DNA of 64,000 bases, taken from NCBI GenBank assembly GCA_018713365.1, contig DVOU01000028.1, positions 1 through 64,000 on the forward strand, read 5' to 3'. A program made the translations under genes and the position numbers. Positions 23,495 to 32,504 of this stretch are shown here, piece after piece. Numbering within the stretch: the first letter of the stretch is position 1; each line of letters opens with the position of its first letter. This stretch comes from Pullichristensenella excrementipullorum. GTDB taxonomy: Bacteria; Bacillota; Clostridia; Christensenellales; Aristaeellaceae. The notes under the pieces were generated by a model, which was given only the letters and a program-made list of their open reading frames with translations, was not told the DNA's origin and did not search any database.

Positions 23495-24358
23495 ATGACC
23501 ATCATCGAAAACAAGACGTTCGACGGGGAGCGCGCCCTCTACGGCGCGCGCGGCCTCGCGGCGAAAAACTGCGCTTTCGACGGCCCTGCCGACGGCGAGA
23601 GCGCCTTCAAAGAGTGTGAAAACATCGAGGCGGATCACTGCTTTTTCAATCTGCGCTATCCCTTCTGGCACGATCACGGCCTGGTGATCCGCGATTCGGA
23701 GATGACCGAACTCTGCCGCGCCGCCCTCTGGTATTCCGAGCATATTGAGATCGAAAACAGCCAGCTCCACGGCATCAAGGCCCTGCGCGAGTGCCGCGAC
23801 ATAAACATCCGCCGCTGCGACATCATTTCCAAAGAGTTCGGCTGGTCCGCGCGCGATGTGCGCATGGAGGATTGCGACGTCGAGAGCGAATACTTCATGC
23901 TCCGCTCCACCGGCCTGCGCTTTGCAAACGTGCGCATGCGGGGCAAGTATTCCTTCCAGTACATCGAAAACGCCGCCTTTGAAAACTGCCGCTTCGACAC
24001 CAAGGACGCCTTCTGGCACGCCAAAAACGTCGTCGTGCGCAACAGCGTGGTCAAGGGCGAATACCTGGCCTGGTACAGCGAAAACCTCACCTTTGAGCAT
24101 TGCGCCATCATCGGCACGCAGCCGCTGTGCTACTGCAAGGGCCTGAAGCTCATCGGCTGTGAAATGACCGACACGGACCTCGCCTTTGAGCGCTCGGAGG
24201 TGGAGGCCACCATCACCACGCCCGTGGTCAGCATCAAAAACCCGCTGCGCGGCAGCATTTGCGCGCCCGCCGTCGGCGCGGTCATCCGCGACATCGAGGG
24301 CGCCGACGCCACGGTCTGCGTCTGCGGCCACCCCTGCCCGGCGAGCTGCGCGCAGTAA
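23495..24358 (+). CDS. DUF3737 family protein, right-handed beta-helix type (287 aa)
   Basis: The repeating pattern of short strands, such as FKECENIEADHCFF, IEIENSQLHGIKAL, INIRRCDIIS and VRMEDCDVES, is that of a beta-helix with about 20-residue rungs. The opening MTIIENKTFDGERALYG is characteristic of DUF3737. There is no signal peptide, so it is cytoplasmic. The C-terminus has a Cys-rich tail (CVCGHPCPASC). The start follows AGGAGGCTTT. Members are often encoded beside flavodoxins or LysR regulators, as here. The biochemical function is unknown. Confidence 0.88.
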   Translation: MTIIENKTFDGERALYGARGLAAKNCAFDGPADGESAFKECENIEADHCFFNLRYPFWHDHGLVIRDSEMTELCRAALWYSEHIEIENSQLHGIKALRECRDINIRRCDIISKEFGWSARDVRMEDCDVESEYFMLRSTGLRFANVRMRGKYSFQYIENAAFENCRFDTKDAFWHAKNVVVRNSVVKGEYLAWYSENLTFEHCAIIGTQPLCYCKGLKLIGCEMTDTDLAFERSEVEATITTPVVSIKNPLRGSICAPAVGAVIRDIEGADATVCVCGHPCPASCAQ

Positions 24359-24386
24359 GGACAAATAAGGAAAGGAGAACCTGCAA

Positions 24387-24872
24387 ATGCGCAATATACT
24401 GGTCGCTTACTTTTCCGCCAGCGGCGTGACCGCCCGCGTGGCCAAAGAGATCGCCGCCGCCACCGGCGCGGAGCTTCACGAGATACGCCCCGCGCAGCCC
24501 TACACCCGCGCCGACCTCGACTGGACGAACAAAAACAGCCGTTCCTCCGTGGAGATGAACGACCCCGCCTGCCGCCCCGCCCTCGCGGAGGCCGCGCCGG
24601 ACATGGGCAAATACGATACCGTCTTTCTCGGTTTCCCCATCTGGTGGTACGTGGAGCCGCGCATCGTCGATACCTTTCTGGATGGTTGCGATCTGACCGG
24701 CAAAACGCTCATCCCCTTCGCCACCTCCGGCGGCAGCGGCGTGGAGGGCGCGGCGCGCAATCTGGCAAAGGCGTATCCGCAGGCCCGCTGGAAGGGCGGC
24801 AAGCTGCTCAACGGCAGCGGCGCGGCGGCGTGGGCCAAAAGCGCGCTGGAAGATCGAACGCCATCCGCCTGA
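24387..24872 (+). CDS. Flavodoxin (161 aa)
   Basis: The protein begins MRNILVAYFSASGVTARVAK, the phosphate-binding loop of FMN flavodoxins. It goes on to YDTVFLGFPIWWYVEPRIV (about 75-93) and FATSGGSGVEGA (about 112-123), which contact the isoalloxazine ring. There is no signal peptide. It should carry electrons in the cytoplasm or act as an FMN-dependent reductase subunit. It lies 28 bp after the DUF3737 gene and 22 bp before a second, exported flavodoxin. The start follows AAAGGAGAACC. Confidence 0.93.
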   Translation: MRNILVAYFSASGVTARVAKEIAAATGAELHEIRPAQPYTRADLDWTNKNSRSSVEMNDPACRPALAEAAPDMGKYDTVFLGFPIWWYVEPRIVDTFLDGCDLTGKTLIPFATSGGSGVEGAARNLAKAYPQARWKGGKLLNGSGAAAWAKSALEDRTPSA

Positions 24873-24894
24873 TGGTAGAAAAGGAGAATGCCCC

Positions 24895-25470
24895 ATGCGA
24901 AAACTGCTTGCCCTGCTCCTGACGCTCTGCCTCGCCCTGACCGTCGCCTGCGCCGAGACCGCCGCCCCCGCCCAGCCGCAGCCCGACGGGGCGCACAGCG
25001 ATATTCTGGTGGTCTGTTTCTCCGCCACCGGCAACACCCGCGCCGTGGCGGAAAAGCTGGCGGCGCTATTGGACGCCGACATTTATGAGATCGTGCCCGC
25101 CGAGCCGTACACGGAAGAAGACCTCGACTACGGCGACAGCCAGAGCCGCACCTCTCAGGAAATGGACGACCCCGACGCCCGCCCGGCAATCGCGGGCGAA
25201 CTGCCCGATTTGACGGGCTACACCACCCTCTACCTCGGCTATCCCATCTGGCACGGCGAAGCCCCGCGCATCCTCGCCACCTTTGTGGAGAGCTGCGACC
25301 TGACCGGCCTGACCGTGTACCCCTTCTGCACATCCGGCGGCAGCGGCATTTCCCGCAGCGCGGAGGGGCTGGAAGCGCTGGCCGGCGCGGGCACGTGGCT
25401 GGAGGGCGCGCGCTTTTCCAGCGACGTCTCCGAGGAGGAACTGCGCTCGTGGCTCGACGCGGCAGCGTGA
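24895..25470 (+). CDS. Exported flavodoxin-like lipoprotein (191 aa)
   Basis: Residues 1-19 are a signal peptide (LLALLLTLCLALTVAC) with a TVAC lipobox, so the protein is probably anchored outside the membrane at Cys19. After an Ala/Pro linker, a full flavodoxin fold follows: ILVVCFSATGNTRAVAEKL, then YTTLYLGYPIWHGEAPRIL and FCTSGGSGISRSAEG. It is paralogous to the preceding cytoplasmic flavodoxin. A flavodoxin outside the cell is unusual, since FMN must be acquired there, and it may act in extracellular electron transfer. The start follows AAAAGGAGAATG. A terminator follows. Confidence 0.88.
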   Translation: MRKLLALLLTLCLALTVACAETAAPAQPQPDGAHSDILVVCFSATGNTRAVAEKLAALLDADIYEIVPAEPYTEEDLDYGDSQSRTSQEMDDPDARPAIAGELPDLTGYTTLYLGYPIWHGEAPRILATFVESCDLTGLTVYPFCTSGGSGISRSAEGLEALAGAGTWLEGARFSSDVSEEELRSWLDAAA

Positions 25471-25505
25471 GCGGACGCGGCCCCGCACCCGACTTTGAAC
25501 GACAA

Positions 25506-25543
25506 AAGACCCCCGCGCGCCCTTTCGGCGTTGCGGGGGTCTT
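25506..25543. terminator. Bidirectional terminator between flavodoxin operon and purB operon
   Basis: AAGACCCCCGC/GCGGGGGTCTT; T-rich on the minus strand side (TTTTGTC), also usable from the left. Confidence 0.8.
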
Positions 25544-25550
25544 GCCATAT

Positions 25551-25826
25551 CTACGCGCGTTCGCCGCGCTCCTCCACGTCGATGCGGAAGATGTTGAGAA
25601 CGTCCGCGTCCGGGCAACAGAAGGCAAACGTGCCGTCTGCGCGGGCGGGCAGCGTGCCGCCGTAGCGGAGGATGTCCACATAGGGGAAAGCCACATGCAG
25701 GGCCATGGGGCAGAGCCTGCCGCGCTCGGTGTCAAAGTCGAACGTGTCGCCCACCTTGTGGCCGTGGTGGCAGGCGCCCGCGCCCTTTTTCTCCGCCAGC
25801 GTCAAGGCGATCTTCGGCCTTCTCAC
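25551..25826 (-). CDS. TIGR04076 family protein (91 aa)
   Basis: The protein starts (V)RRPKIALTLAEKKGAGACHH and continues with GHKVGDTFDFDTERGRLCPM, the Cys-containing core of the TIGR04076 family, then a short C-terminal domain with FAFCCPDADV. Members are about 90-100 aa, widespread in anaerobes, and of unknown function; the conserved Cys/His suggest metal or redox chemistry. The start is a GTG overlapping the purB stop (GTGA), so it is translationally coupled. A longer in-frame start upstream overlaps purB and is rejected. Confidence 0.83.
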   Translation of the reverse strand: MRRPKIALTLAEKKGAGACHHGHKVGDTFDFDTERGRLCPMALHVAFPYVDILRYGGTLPARADGTFAFCCPDADVLNIFRIDVEERGERA

Positions 25827-27247
25827 AGCTTGATCTCGCCCATCTCGCGCGCATTGTGTCCGGCGAGGGCGGGATCGACCTCGTTTTTCACGAAGTTCAC
25901 CGTTTGCTCGGCGGCGCGGCCGGTGTAGTTCTCCGGCGCAAGCAACTTGGTCAAATGCTCGTGATCCATGGGGAAGGCGGGGTCGGCGGCGATGCGCTCC
26001 ATCAGGTCGCTTTCCTTGCCCTCCTGCTTCATGCGCGCGGCCGCAGCCTGCGAATGCACGCGGATGCGCTCGTGAAGTTCCTGCCGGTCGCCGCCCAGGC
26101 GCACGCCCTCCATGAGGATGGCCTCCGTGGCCATGAAGGGCAGGTTTTCCATCACGCGCTTGCCGATCATCGCCGGGTAGACGACCATGCCGCTGGCGAT
26201 GTTGGCGTAGAGTTCCAGCACCGCGTCCGTGGCCAAAAAGGCTTCCGGCAGCGAGAGGCGGCGGTTGGCGCTGTCGTCCAGCGTGCGCTCGAACCACTGG
26301 GTGGCGGCGGTCATCTGCGCGTCCTGCACCACGGTCATCACGTGGCGGGAAAGGGCGCAGATGCGCTCCGAGCGCATGGGGTTGCGCTTGTAGGCCATGG
26401 CCGAAGAGCCGATCTGACCCTTCTCAAACGGCTCTTCCACCTCGCGGAAAGACTGCAACAGCCGCAGGTCCTGCGCGAACTTGTAGGCGCTCTGGGCGAT
26501 GCCGGAGAGCGCGCCAAGCACGCGGCTGTCCAATTTGCGCGGATAGGTCTGGCCGGAAACGGCGAAGCACTTCTCCATGCCCACCTTGCGGGCGATGCGC
26601 CTTTCCAGCTCGTCCACCTTTTCGCCGTCGCCGTCGAAGAGCTTCATAAAGCTCTCCTGCGTGCCGGTCGCGCCGCGGTTGCCCAGCAGTTTGAGGGAAG
26701 AAAGGGCGAAGTTCACTTCGTCCAGGTCCATCAGCAGATCCTGCATCCACAGCGTGGCGCGCTTTCCCACCGTGGTGAGCTGCGCCGGCTGCAAGTGCGT
26801 GTAGCCGAGGGTAGGCAAATCTTTATATTCCAGCGCGAAGGCGCGCAGGCGGCGGATGACTTCCAGCACTTTTTCGCGCACCAGCGTCAAGGCGTCGCGC
26901 AGCATGAGTATGTCGGCGTTGTCGGTCACATAGCAGGAAGTCGCGCCCAGATGGATGACGCCGCGCGCATTGGGGCAGACGTCGCCGTAGGCCAGCACGT
27001 GGGCCATCACGTCGTGGCGGGTGCGCTCTTCGTGGCGGCGGGCGGCCTCGTAGTCGATGTCCTCCACGTGCGCCTTGAGTTCGTCCACCTGCTTTTGCGT
27101 CACCGGCAGGCCCATCTCCATCTCGCTCTCGGCCAGCGCAACCCAGAGCTTGCGCCATGTGGTGAACTTGCGGTCGGGAGAGAATATCTGCTGCATCTCG
27201 CGGCTGGCGTAGCGGCTGTTGAGCGGCGTTTCGTAAGTATCGTGCAT
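25823..27247 (-). CDS. purB: Adenylosuccinate lyase (474 aa)
   Basis: PurB makes AMP from adenylosuccinate and also acts earlier in purine synthesis. The fumarase/aspartase superfamily signature is GSSAMAYKRNPMRSE (about residues 291-305). Conserved patches include GVIHLGATSCYVTDNAD (substrate binding), GYTHLQPAQLTT (catalytic His) and GNRGATGTQESF. The length is normal for the longer bacterial/eukaryotic-type enzymes. It lies 12 bp after purA and overlaps the TIGR04076 gene. Together with purA it carries out both steps from IMP to AMP. Confidence 0.98.
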   Translation of the reverse strand: MHDTYETPLNSRYASREMQQIFSPDRKFTTWRKLWVALAESEMEMGLPVTQKQVDELKAHVEDIDYEAARRHEERTRHDVMAHVLAYGDVCPNARGVIHLGATSCYVTDNADILMLRDALTLVREKVLEVIRRLRAFALEYKDLPTLGYTHLQPAQLTTVGKRATLWMQDLLMDLDEVNFALSSLKLLGNRGATGTQESFMKLFDGDGEKVDELERRIARKVGMEKCFAVSGQTYPRKLDSRVLGALSGIAQSAYKFAQDLRLLQSFREVEEPFEKGQIGSSAMAYKRNPMRSERICALSRHVMTVVQDAQMTAATQWFERTLDDSANRRLSLPEAFLATDAVLELYANIASGMVVYPAMIGKRVMENLPFMATEAILMEGVRLGGDRQELHERIRVHSQAAAARMKQEGKESDLMERIAADPAFPMDHEHLTKLLAPENYTGRAAEQTVNFVKNEVDPALAGHNAREMGEIKL

Positions 27248-27259
27248 GCTCGTTCCCCC

Positions 27260-28534
27260 TTAGCGGATGATGAGGCTGTCGCGCTCCGCGCCCACGGAGA
27301 CGAACTTGATCGGGCAGGCGACGTTCTTTTCGATGAACTCCACGTAGTCGCGCGCCTCGGAGGGCAGATGCTCGTATTCGCGGCAGGTGGCGATGTCCAT
27401 CTTCCAGCCGGGCAGCACTTCGTACACGGGCTTGCAGCCGTCCAGGTCGGGCGTGTAGGGGAAGCGGTCCACGCGGCGGCCGTTCTTTTCGTAGGCCACG
27501 CAGACGGGGATCTTGTCCAGATAGCTCAAAACGTCCAGCTTGGTCAGCGCCAGTTCGGTCGCGCCCTGCAAAGCCGTGCCGTAGCGGGTGGCCACCAGGT
27601 CCATCCACGCCACGCGGCGCGGGCGGCCGGTGGCGGCGCCGTATTCCGCGCCCGCTTCGCGCAGCTTGTCGGCCTCCTCGCCATCCAGTTCGCCCACGAA
27701 CGGGCCTTCGCCCACGCAGGTGGAGTACGCCTTGGTAACGCCCACCACGCGGTCCAGCTTGAGGCTGGGCAGCCCGCAGCCCACCGGCGCGTAGGCCGCC
27801 AGCGGGGAGGAGGAGCTGGTGAAGGGGTAGATGCCGTAGTCGATGTCGCGCAGCGCGCCCAGCTGGGCCTCGAACAGCACGCTCTTGCCGGCTTTCGCGG
27901 CGTTTTCCAGCAGTTCGCCCGCGTCGCAGATGTGCTGCATCAGCGGCGCGCCGTATTCCTCGATCCACTTGAGCGTCTCGTCAAAGTCGATCTTCTCCGC
28001 GCCGTAGCCGGGCACGATCACCTGATTTTTCCAGTCCAGCAGGCGCCTTAACTGCTTTTTCAAATGTTCCGGATGCAGAAGGTCGCCCATGCGCAGCGCC
28101 TTTTTCATGTACTTGTCGCCGTACACGGGGCTGATGCCGCGCAGCGTGGAGCCGAAGTGATCCTTGCCCAGCCGCGCCTCCTCCCACTTGTCCTGCAAGG
28201 GGTGGATGGGCAGCACCATCACGGCGCGGTCGGAAATCTTCAGGCTGTCGCGGGTGATGGGCACGCCCTTTTCGCGCACGCGGGCGATCTCGCCGCACAG
28301 GTGCTTTAAGTCGATGACCGTGCCCGTGCCCAGCAGGTTGACGGCCTTTTCGTGGAACACGCCGCTGGGCAGCAGGTTCAGCGCGAATTTGCCGTATTCG
28401 TTGATGACGGTGTGCCCGGCGTTGTTGCCGCCCTGATAGCGCACCACCACGTCGTACTTCTCGGCAAGGTAATCCACCATGCGGCCCTTGCCCTCGTCTC
28501 CCCAGTTGATGCCGACGATCGCGCAATTTGCCAT
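27260..28534 (-). CDS. purA: Adenylosuccinate synthetase (424 aa)
   Basis: PurA joins IMP and aspartate with GTP. The N-terminal P-loop-like GINWGDEGKGRMVDYL and the IMP-binding GGNNAGHTVI are intact, as are the Q/GTP-site VGEGPFVGEL region and C-terminal TRYGTALQGATELALTKLDVL. I start at the ATG before GCAAATTGC because the upstream ATG overlaps the ribosome binding site AAAGGATGA. The next gene on the same strand is purB, 12 bp away. Confidence 0.98.
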   Translation of the reverse strand: MANCAIVGINWGDEGKGRMVDYLAEKYDVVVRYQGGNNAGHTVINEYGKFALNLLPSGVFHEKAVNLLGTGTVIDLKHLCGEIARVREKGVPITRDSLKISDRAVMVLPIHPLQDKWEEARLGKDHFGSTLRGISPVYGDKYMKKALRMGDLLHPEHLKKQLRRLLDWKNQVIVPGYGAEKIDFDETLKWIEEYGAPLMQHICDAGELLENAAKAGKSVLFEAQLGALRDIDYGIYPFTSSSSPLAAYAPVGCGLPSLKLDRVVGVTKAYSTCVGEGPFVGELDGEEADKLREAGAEYGAATGRPRRVAWMDLVATRYGTALQGATELALTKLDVLSYLDKIPVCVAYEKNGRRVDRFPYTPDLDGCKPVYEVLPGWKMDIATCREYEHLPSEARDYVEFIEKNVACPIKFVSVGAERDSLIIR

Positions 28535-28720
28535 GAAAGTCATCCTTTATCGAATATTTCCGGGTCAAGAGCTGCTTTTTGTTCGGGAAAACAGCCCAAA
28601 ACCTCGGACACCGCGCTTATTATACCATCCCGCGCGGCAAAATGCCAGAAATTGATTGTAAACAATGCGGCCGGACAGGGGCGTCGCCCCATCTGCTCCG
28701 CGCGCGCCCCTCGCGGGCGG

Positions 28721-29293
28721 CTACGGGGCCTGCGTCTCCGCCGCCGGGGCGGGGGAGGGGGCCGGGGTGGAAACGGTCATAAGGGTCGGCTGTGGGCTCG
28801 CCGCCGTCGGAGAAAAACTTTCCAGCACGGCGCGCGTCTCTTCCTCGGAAACGCCCGTGAAGGTCAATGTGTAGAGCGTGCCGCCCTCCACCAGCAGGTA
28901 TTGCGAGGTGACTTCGCCGTCCAGCGCCACCTGCACGAGGGCGAAGATGCGTCCGCCAACTTCGACCGTCTGCGCCTCCACGTTCTCAAAGCCTGCCACA
29001 TACGCGGCGTACTCGTCAAGCAGCGCCTCGGCGGCCTCCTGCGCGCTTGCGTGTTCGGTCGTCGCCTGCGTGAGGGCGATGGTCGCCTCCCCGCGCCGCG
29101 CCAGCAGCATTTCGCCCGCGTAGCGCGCGCCGGCGTCGTGCGCGGCGGCCTCGCGGTAGCCCTGCTCTTCCGCCTCCGCGATGGGCGCAAAGCCCTCCGG
29201 CAGGGTCAGAAAAGCGCCGGTCTGCGCCGCGCTCTCCGCCGTCGCCGAAGCGCACAAAAGCAGCGCCAGCAGCATCAGGGCGAACTTCTTCAT
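28721..29293 (-). CDS. Exported protein of unknown function (190 aa)
   Basis: A signal peptide spans residues 1-20 (MKKFALMLLALLLCASATAE), cleaved after ATA or AES with no lipobox. The mature domain is a small alpha/beta fold: a loop opening FLTLPEGFAPIAEAEEQG, long helices (SAQEAAEALLDEYAAYVAG), then strands (RIFALVQVALDG, SQYLLVEGGTLYTLTFTG). This pattern resembles DUF1795/PsbP-like domains, but I cannot assign it firmly. The tail is Pro/Ala-rich. The ATG follows GGAGGTGTTTGC. The frame beyond it lies in non-coding sequence. Confidence 0.75.
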   Translation of the reverse strand: MKKFALMLLALLLCASATAESAAQTGAFLTLPEGFAPIAEAEEQGYREAAAHDAGARYAGEMLLARRGEATIALTQATTEHASAQEAAEALLDEYAAYVAGFENVEAQTVEVGGRIFALVQVALDGEVTSQYLLVEGGTLYTLTFTGVSEEETRAVLESFSPTAASPQPTLMTVSTPAPSPAPAAETQAP

Positions 29294-29409
29294 GCAAACA
29301 CCTCCATTCTTCACCATCATAGCACGATTTCGCGCAAAAAGCAATTGCATCCGGCCGCCGGGCCATGTATAATGGTAGTATCCGACAAAACATTCCAAGG
29401 GGGATCAAG

Positions 29410-30825
29410 ATGGATACTCACGCCTTCCGTCAAACCGTCCGCGCCTGGCTGGACGCGCACGCCGAGGAAATGGTCGCCGACCTGCAATCGTTCACGCGCA
29501 TCCGCTCCGTCAGCCGCGCCGACCTCGCCGCGCCGGGCGCGCCTTTTGGCCCCGAGTGCCGCGAAATGCTCGATTTTGCCCTCGATCACGCCCGCAGGAT
29601 GGGCTTTGAGACCGAGGACCACGCCGGTTACTGCGGCAGCGCCATCTATGGCGACAAAAACAACGCGCTGGGCATCGTCGCCCACATCGACGTGGTGCCC
29701 GAGGGCGACCAGTGGATCTACCCGCCCTACGGCGCCACCCGCGTGGGCGATTTCCTCATCGGTCGCGGCACGAACGACGACAAGAACGCCGCCGTGCTGG
29801 GCCTTTACCTGATGCGCATGTTCCGCGAACTGGGCACGCCGCTCAAACACGGTCTGCGCCTCATCATGGGCTGCTCCGAGGAGACGGGCATGGAGGACAT
29901 GGAATACTATGTCCAGAACTGCGTCTGCCCGGTAGCCTCGCTGATCCCGGACAGCATGTTCCCCGCCAACTACGCCCAGAAGGGCTCCATCAAGGGCCTG
30001 TTCTACGCGCCCGCCGGCGAGCAGATCGTCGAGTTCCACGGCGGCGAGGTCTTCAACATGGTGCCGCCCAGCGCCACGGCGCTGCTCAGGGGCGTCAAGC
30101 CCTTCGCGGCCCCTCCGGGCGTGGAAATGGAGGAGGAAAACGGCATGCTGCGCGTGCGCGCCACGGGCACGGCGGCCCACGCGGCCCGGCCCGAGGGCGG
30201 CGTGAGCGCCATCCACCTGCTGGCCACGGCGCTGCTGGAGGCGGGCGTGCTTTCCGGCCAGTCCGAGGCCGCCATGCGCGCCTTTGCCCAGCTCTCCGGC
30301 GACATCTACGGCGAGCGCGCCGGCATCGCCCGCGAGGACGCGGACACCGGCCGCAGCACCATGGTCTGCGGCAGAGCCCGCACGGAAAACGGCATGCTCT
30401 CCCTGAGCGTGGACTGCCGCCTCTCCATCGCCACGGACGTCGAGGCAGACAGCCGGACGCTGCAGGCCTACGGCCGGAGCCTCGGCCTCGAGCCGCGCGA
30501 GTTCTCCACCACCAGCCCGGTCTACATTCCCAAGGACGGGCCGCTCATCGCCGCCGCCCAGCGCGCCTACTTCGAGGTCACCGGCGACGACGCGCCGCCC
30601 TTCACCTCCGGCGGCGGCACCTATTCGCGCCTGCTGAAAAACGCCATCACCTTCGGCGTCATCTTCCCCGGCGAGCGTCCGCGCCCGGAGGGCCTGCCCG
30701 CCACCCACGGCGCGGCCCACGGCCCGGATGAGTTCACCTCCATTTCCGACCTGCTGCGCGCGGCGGAGATCTACGCGCTGGCCCTCGTCCTGCTGGATGA
30801 GGCGGCGGAGGAGGCGGAGGCATGA
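29410..30825 (+). CDS. pepV: M20-family metallo-dipeptidase, PepV/Sapep-like (471 aa)
   Basis: The two-zinc aminoacylase/carboxypeptidase G2 fold is present: IVAHIDVVPEGD (first His and Asp, about residues 80-91), GRGTNDDKNAAVL (bridging Asp), the catalytic pair in MGCSEETGMED, and the last ligand His in ATHGAAHGPDEF. An internal lid domain lies at about 180-340. The length matches Sapep/PepV enzymes that cut Xaa-dipeptides in the cytoplasm. The start ATG follows AAGGGGGATC. The stop overlaps the next gene's start (ATGA). Confidence 0.93.
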   Translation: MDTHAFRQTVRAWLDAHAEEMVADLQSFTRIRSVSRADLAAPGAPFGPECREMLDFALDHARRMGFETEDHAGYCGSAIYGDKNNALGIVAHIDVVPEGDQWIYPPYGATRVGDFLIGRGTNDDKNAAVLGLYLMRMFRELGTPLKHGLRLIMGCSEETGMEDMEYYVQNCVCPVASLIPDSMFPANYAQKGSIKGLFYAPAGEQIVEFHGGEVFNMVPPSATALLRGVKPFAAPPGVEMEEENGMLRVRATGTAAHAARPEGGVSAIHLLATALLEAGVLSGQSEAAMRAFAQLSGDIYGERAGIAREDADTGRSTMVCGRARTENGMLSLSVDCRLSIATDVEADSRTLQAYGRSLGLEPREFSTTSPVYIPKDGPLIAAAQRAYFEVTGDDAPPFTSGGGTYSRLLKNAITFGVIFPGERPRPEGLPATHGAAHGPDEFTSISDLLRAAEIYALALVLLDEAAEEAEA

Positions 30826-31811
30826 AGCCGCAGCCGCAACTGGCCGCGATGCTGAAAAATCAGGCGTTCGACGGCTTTCTGCTGGTGCGCGCCGCCGCGC
30901 AGCGCACTTCCTCCAACGGCAGCAAGTATCTGGACATGACGCTTTGCGACATCTCCGGCGAAGTCAACGCCAAGATGTGGGACGGGAACACCCCCGCCCC
31001 CGCCACGGCCACGGTGCTGCGCCTGCGCGGCGTGATGCTGGAGTACAATGGCCGAGCGCAGCTGCGCGTGGACAAACTGCGCCCCGCCGCCGAGGGCGAC
31101 GATTACGACATGGCTACCCTCACCCCCTGCGCGCCGCAGCCCTCGGGCGAGATGATGGACTTCATCCTCAACCGCGTGGACGCCATCGCCGACCGCGAAC
31201 TCAAGGCGCTGGTCTTAAAGCGTCTGGAGGAGGCGGGCGACCGCCTGATGTACTATCCCGCCGCCTCGAAACTGCACCACGCCGAGCGCGGAGGGCTCTT
31301 GCACCACACCTCCACCATGCTGCGCGCCGCCCGCGCCGTCTGCGACATCTACCCCTTCCTGGACGCCGACCTGCTGGCCGCGGGCGTCATCCTCCACGAC
31401 CTGTGCAAACTGGACGAACTGGCCGCCGACGAGATCGGCATGGTCAGCGACTACACCCGTCAGGGCCAGCTCTTGGGCCATCTGGTGATGGGCGTGGCGG
31501 CGCTGGACCGCTGCGCGCGCGAACTGAACGTGCGCCCCGAACTCAAGGACATGCTCGAACACATGATCCTCTCCCACCACGATCTGCCCGAGTACGGCAG
31601 CCCCCGCCGCCCGATGTTCCCGGAGGCGGAGGTGTTGCACATCCTCGACGTGCTGGACGCGCGCATGTTCGAGATGCGCCGCGAGCTTGCCATGGTCAAG
31701 CCCGGCGGCTTCACCGAGCGCATCTGGTCTCTGGAGCGCAAGCTCTACCGCCGCAAGGAGGCCCCCATCCGCCCCGAGCGCCCCGAGGAGGACGGCGAAG
31801 AAGAACTTTGA
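30822..31811 (+). CDS. yhaM: OB-fold/HD-domain 3'-5' exoribonuclease, YhaM-like (329 aa)
   Basis: The N-terminal OB-fold (residues about 15-90) starts AFDGFLLVRAAAQRTSSNGSK and includes ISGEVNAKMWDG. A metal-dependent HD domain follows at about 150-280: HHAERGGLLHHTSTML, then GVILHDLCKLDE (the HD pair) and MILSHHDLPEYGSPRRP. This is the layout of YhaM/CBF1, a DNA/RNA 3'-5' exonuclease of Gram-positive bacteria. It is translationally coupled to the dipeptidase gene. The acidic tail is unremarkable. Length is slightly above the 314 aa of the B. subtilis protein. Confidence 0.93.
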   Translation: MKPQPQLAAMLKNQAFDGFLLVRAAAQRTSSNGSKYLDMTLCDISGEVNAKMWDGNTPAPATATVLRLRGVMLEYNGRAQLRVDKLRPAAEGDDYDMATLTPCAPQPSGEMMDFILNRVDAIADRELKALVLKRLEEAGDRLMYYPAASKLHHAERGGLLHHTSTMLRAARAVCDIYPFLDADLLAAGVILHDLCKLDELAADEIGMVSDYTRQGQLLGHLVMGVAALDRCARELNVRPELKDMLEHMILSHHDLPEYGSPRRPMFPEAEVLHILDVLDARMFEMRRELAMVKPGGFTERIWSLERKLYRRKEAPIRPERPEEDGEEEL

Positions 31812-31815
31812 CCCA

Positions 31816-31854
31816 CAGGCCCCGTTCCCGCTTTTTTGCGCGCAACGGGGCCTG
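31816..31854 (+). terminator. Hairpin after yhaM (possible terminator)
   Basis: An 11-bp stem, CAGGCCCCGTT/AACGGGGCCTG, has no T tract after it, so termination may be weak. Confidence 0.5.
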
Positions 31855-31911
31855 TCCCATGCGCTCAAATGCGGCGCGAATGTAAAATCACAGATTTTGC
31901 CCGCAAAAGCA

Positions 31912-31940
31912 TTGACAGTTCCGCCCCCGCGCGGTATACT
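31912..31940 (+). promoter_or_regulatory. Promoter of tRNA-Arg
   Basis: TTGACA (31912-31917), 17 bp, TATACT (31935-31940). Confidence 0.87.
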
Positions 31941-31966
31941 ATATAAGCGCCTTGAGAAAAGGCCAT

Positions 31967-32043
31967 GTGCCTGTAGCTCAGCCGGATAGAGTGTTTGGCT
32001 ACGAACCAAAAGGTCAGGGGTTCGAATCCCTTCAGGCACGCCA
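31967..32043 (+). tRNA. tRNA-Arg (anticodon ACG)
   Basis: Acceptor GTGCCTG/CAGGCAC, discriminator G and encoded CCA. Anticodon stem TTTGG/CCAAA with loop CTACGAA gives ACG, read as ICG after editing. T arm CAGGGGTTCGAATCCCTT. No att-like duplication of its 3' end is seen in the window. Confidence 0.96.
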
Positions 32044-32046
32044 AAG

Positions 32047-32081
32047 AAAAGCCCTGAAACTGTTGAAGTTTCGGGGCTTTT
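32047..32081 (+). terminator. Terminator of tRNA-Arg
   Basis: AAAAGCCCTGAAAC/GTTTCGGGGCTTTT with T tail. Confidence 0.88.
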
Positions 32082-32363
32082 GCTATGCGGATGCGGGGAA
32101 GGCCCCGCGAAAAAGCGCGACTTTACATCAAGCGTTCTCATGGCGCATAGAGGCGGCCTCGCAAAAAAAGCGCGGCGCGAGCGGAATGGCGAGCGGCAAT
32201 GGCGCGGGTCTGTTCAGCGCCACGGCCGTTTTTTTGTCGCGCAAAGGAGCGATCCTGTTCAGGGCGGGGCCATTTTATCCCCCAACTTAATTTTTTCTCA
32301 TATTCTGCTCTGGTCCGTGCATTTGTGTTTATATTTTCGCAGTCGCACAACAAATATATCACA
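32082..32363. other. Gene-free stretch before the first esterase
   Basis: Low G+C near 32280-32400; open frames but no start sites or recognisable products. Confidence 0.5.
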
Positions 32364-32393
32364 TTGACCAAGTTTTCGCCGCTATTATATAAT
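32364..32393 (+). promoter_or_regulatory. Promoter of the first exported esterase
   Basis: TTGACC (32364-32369), 18 bp, TATAAT (32388-32393), in an A+T-rich patch. The leader is about 105 nt. Confidence 0.72.
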
Positions 32394-32504
32394 TATATTG
32401 TCGACCGGGCGCCTGTGAAGCCATATTTTTCCATTTGTTGCATAGGATATTTCAGGGGACATCGCTGCCATGTGCGCAGTGAAAATATGAAAGGAGCGTA
32501 ACCT

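Noticed and set aside
25856..28051. 731-aa plus-strand frame
   Set aside because: It lies opposite purB and purA, whose catalytic motifs are intact; His/Val/Arg-rich composition is typical of an antisense shadow of G+C-rich genes.
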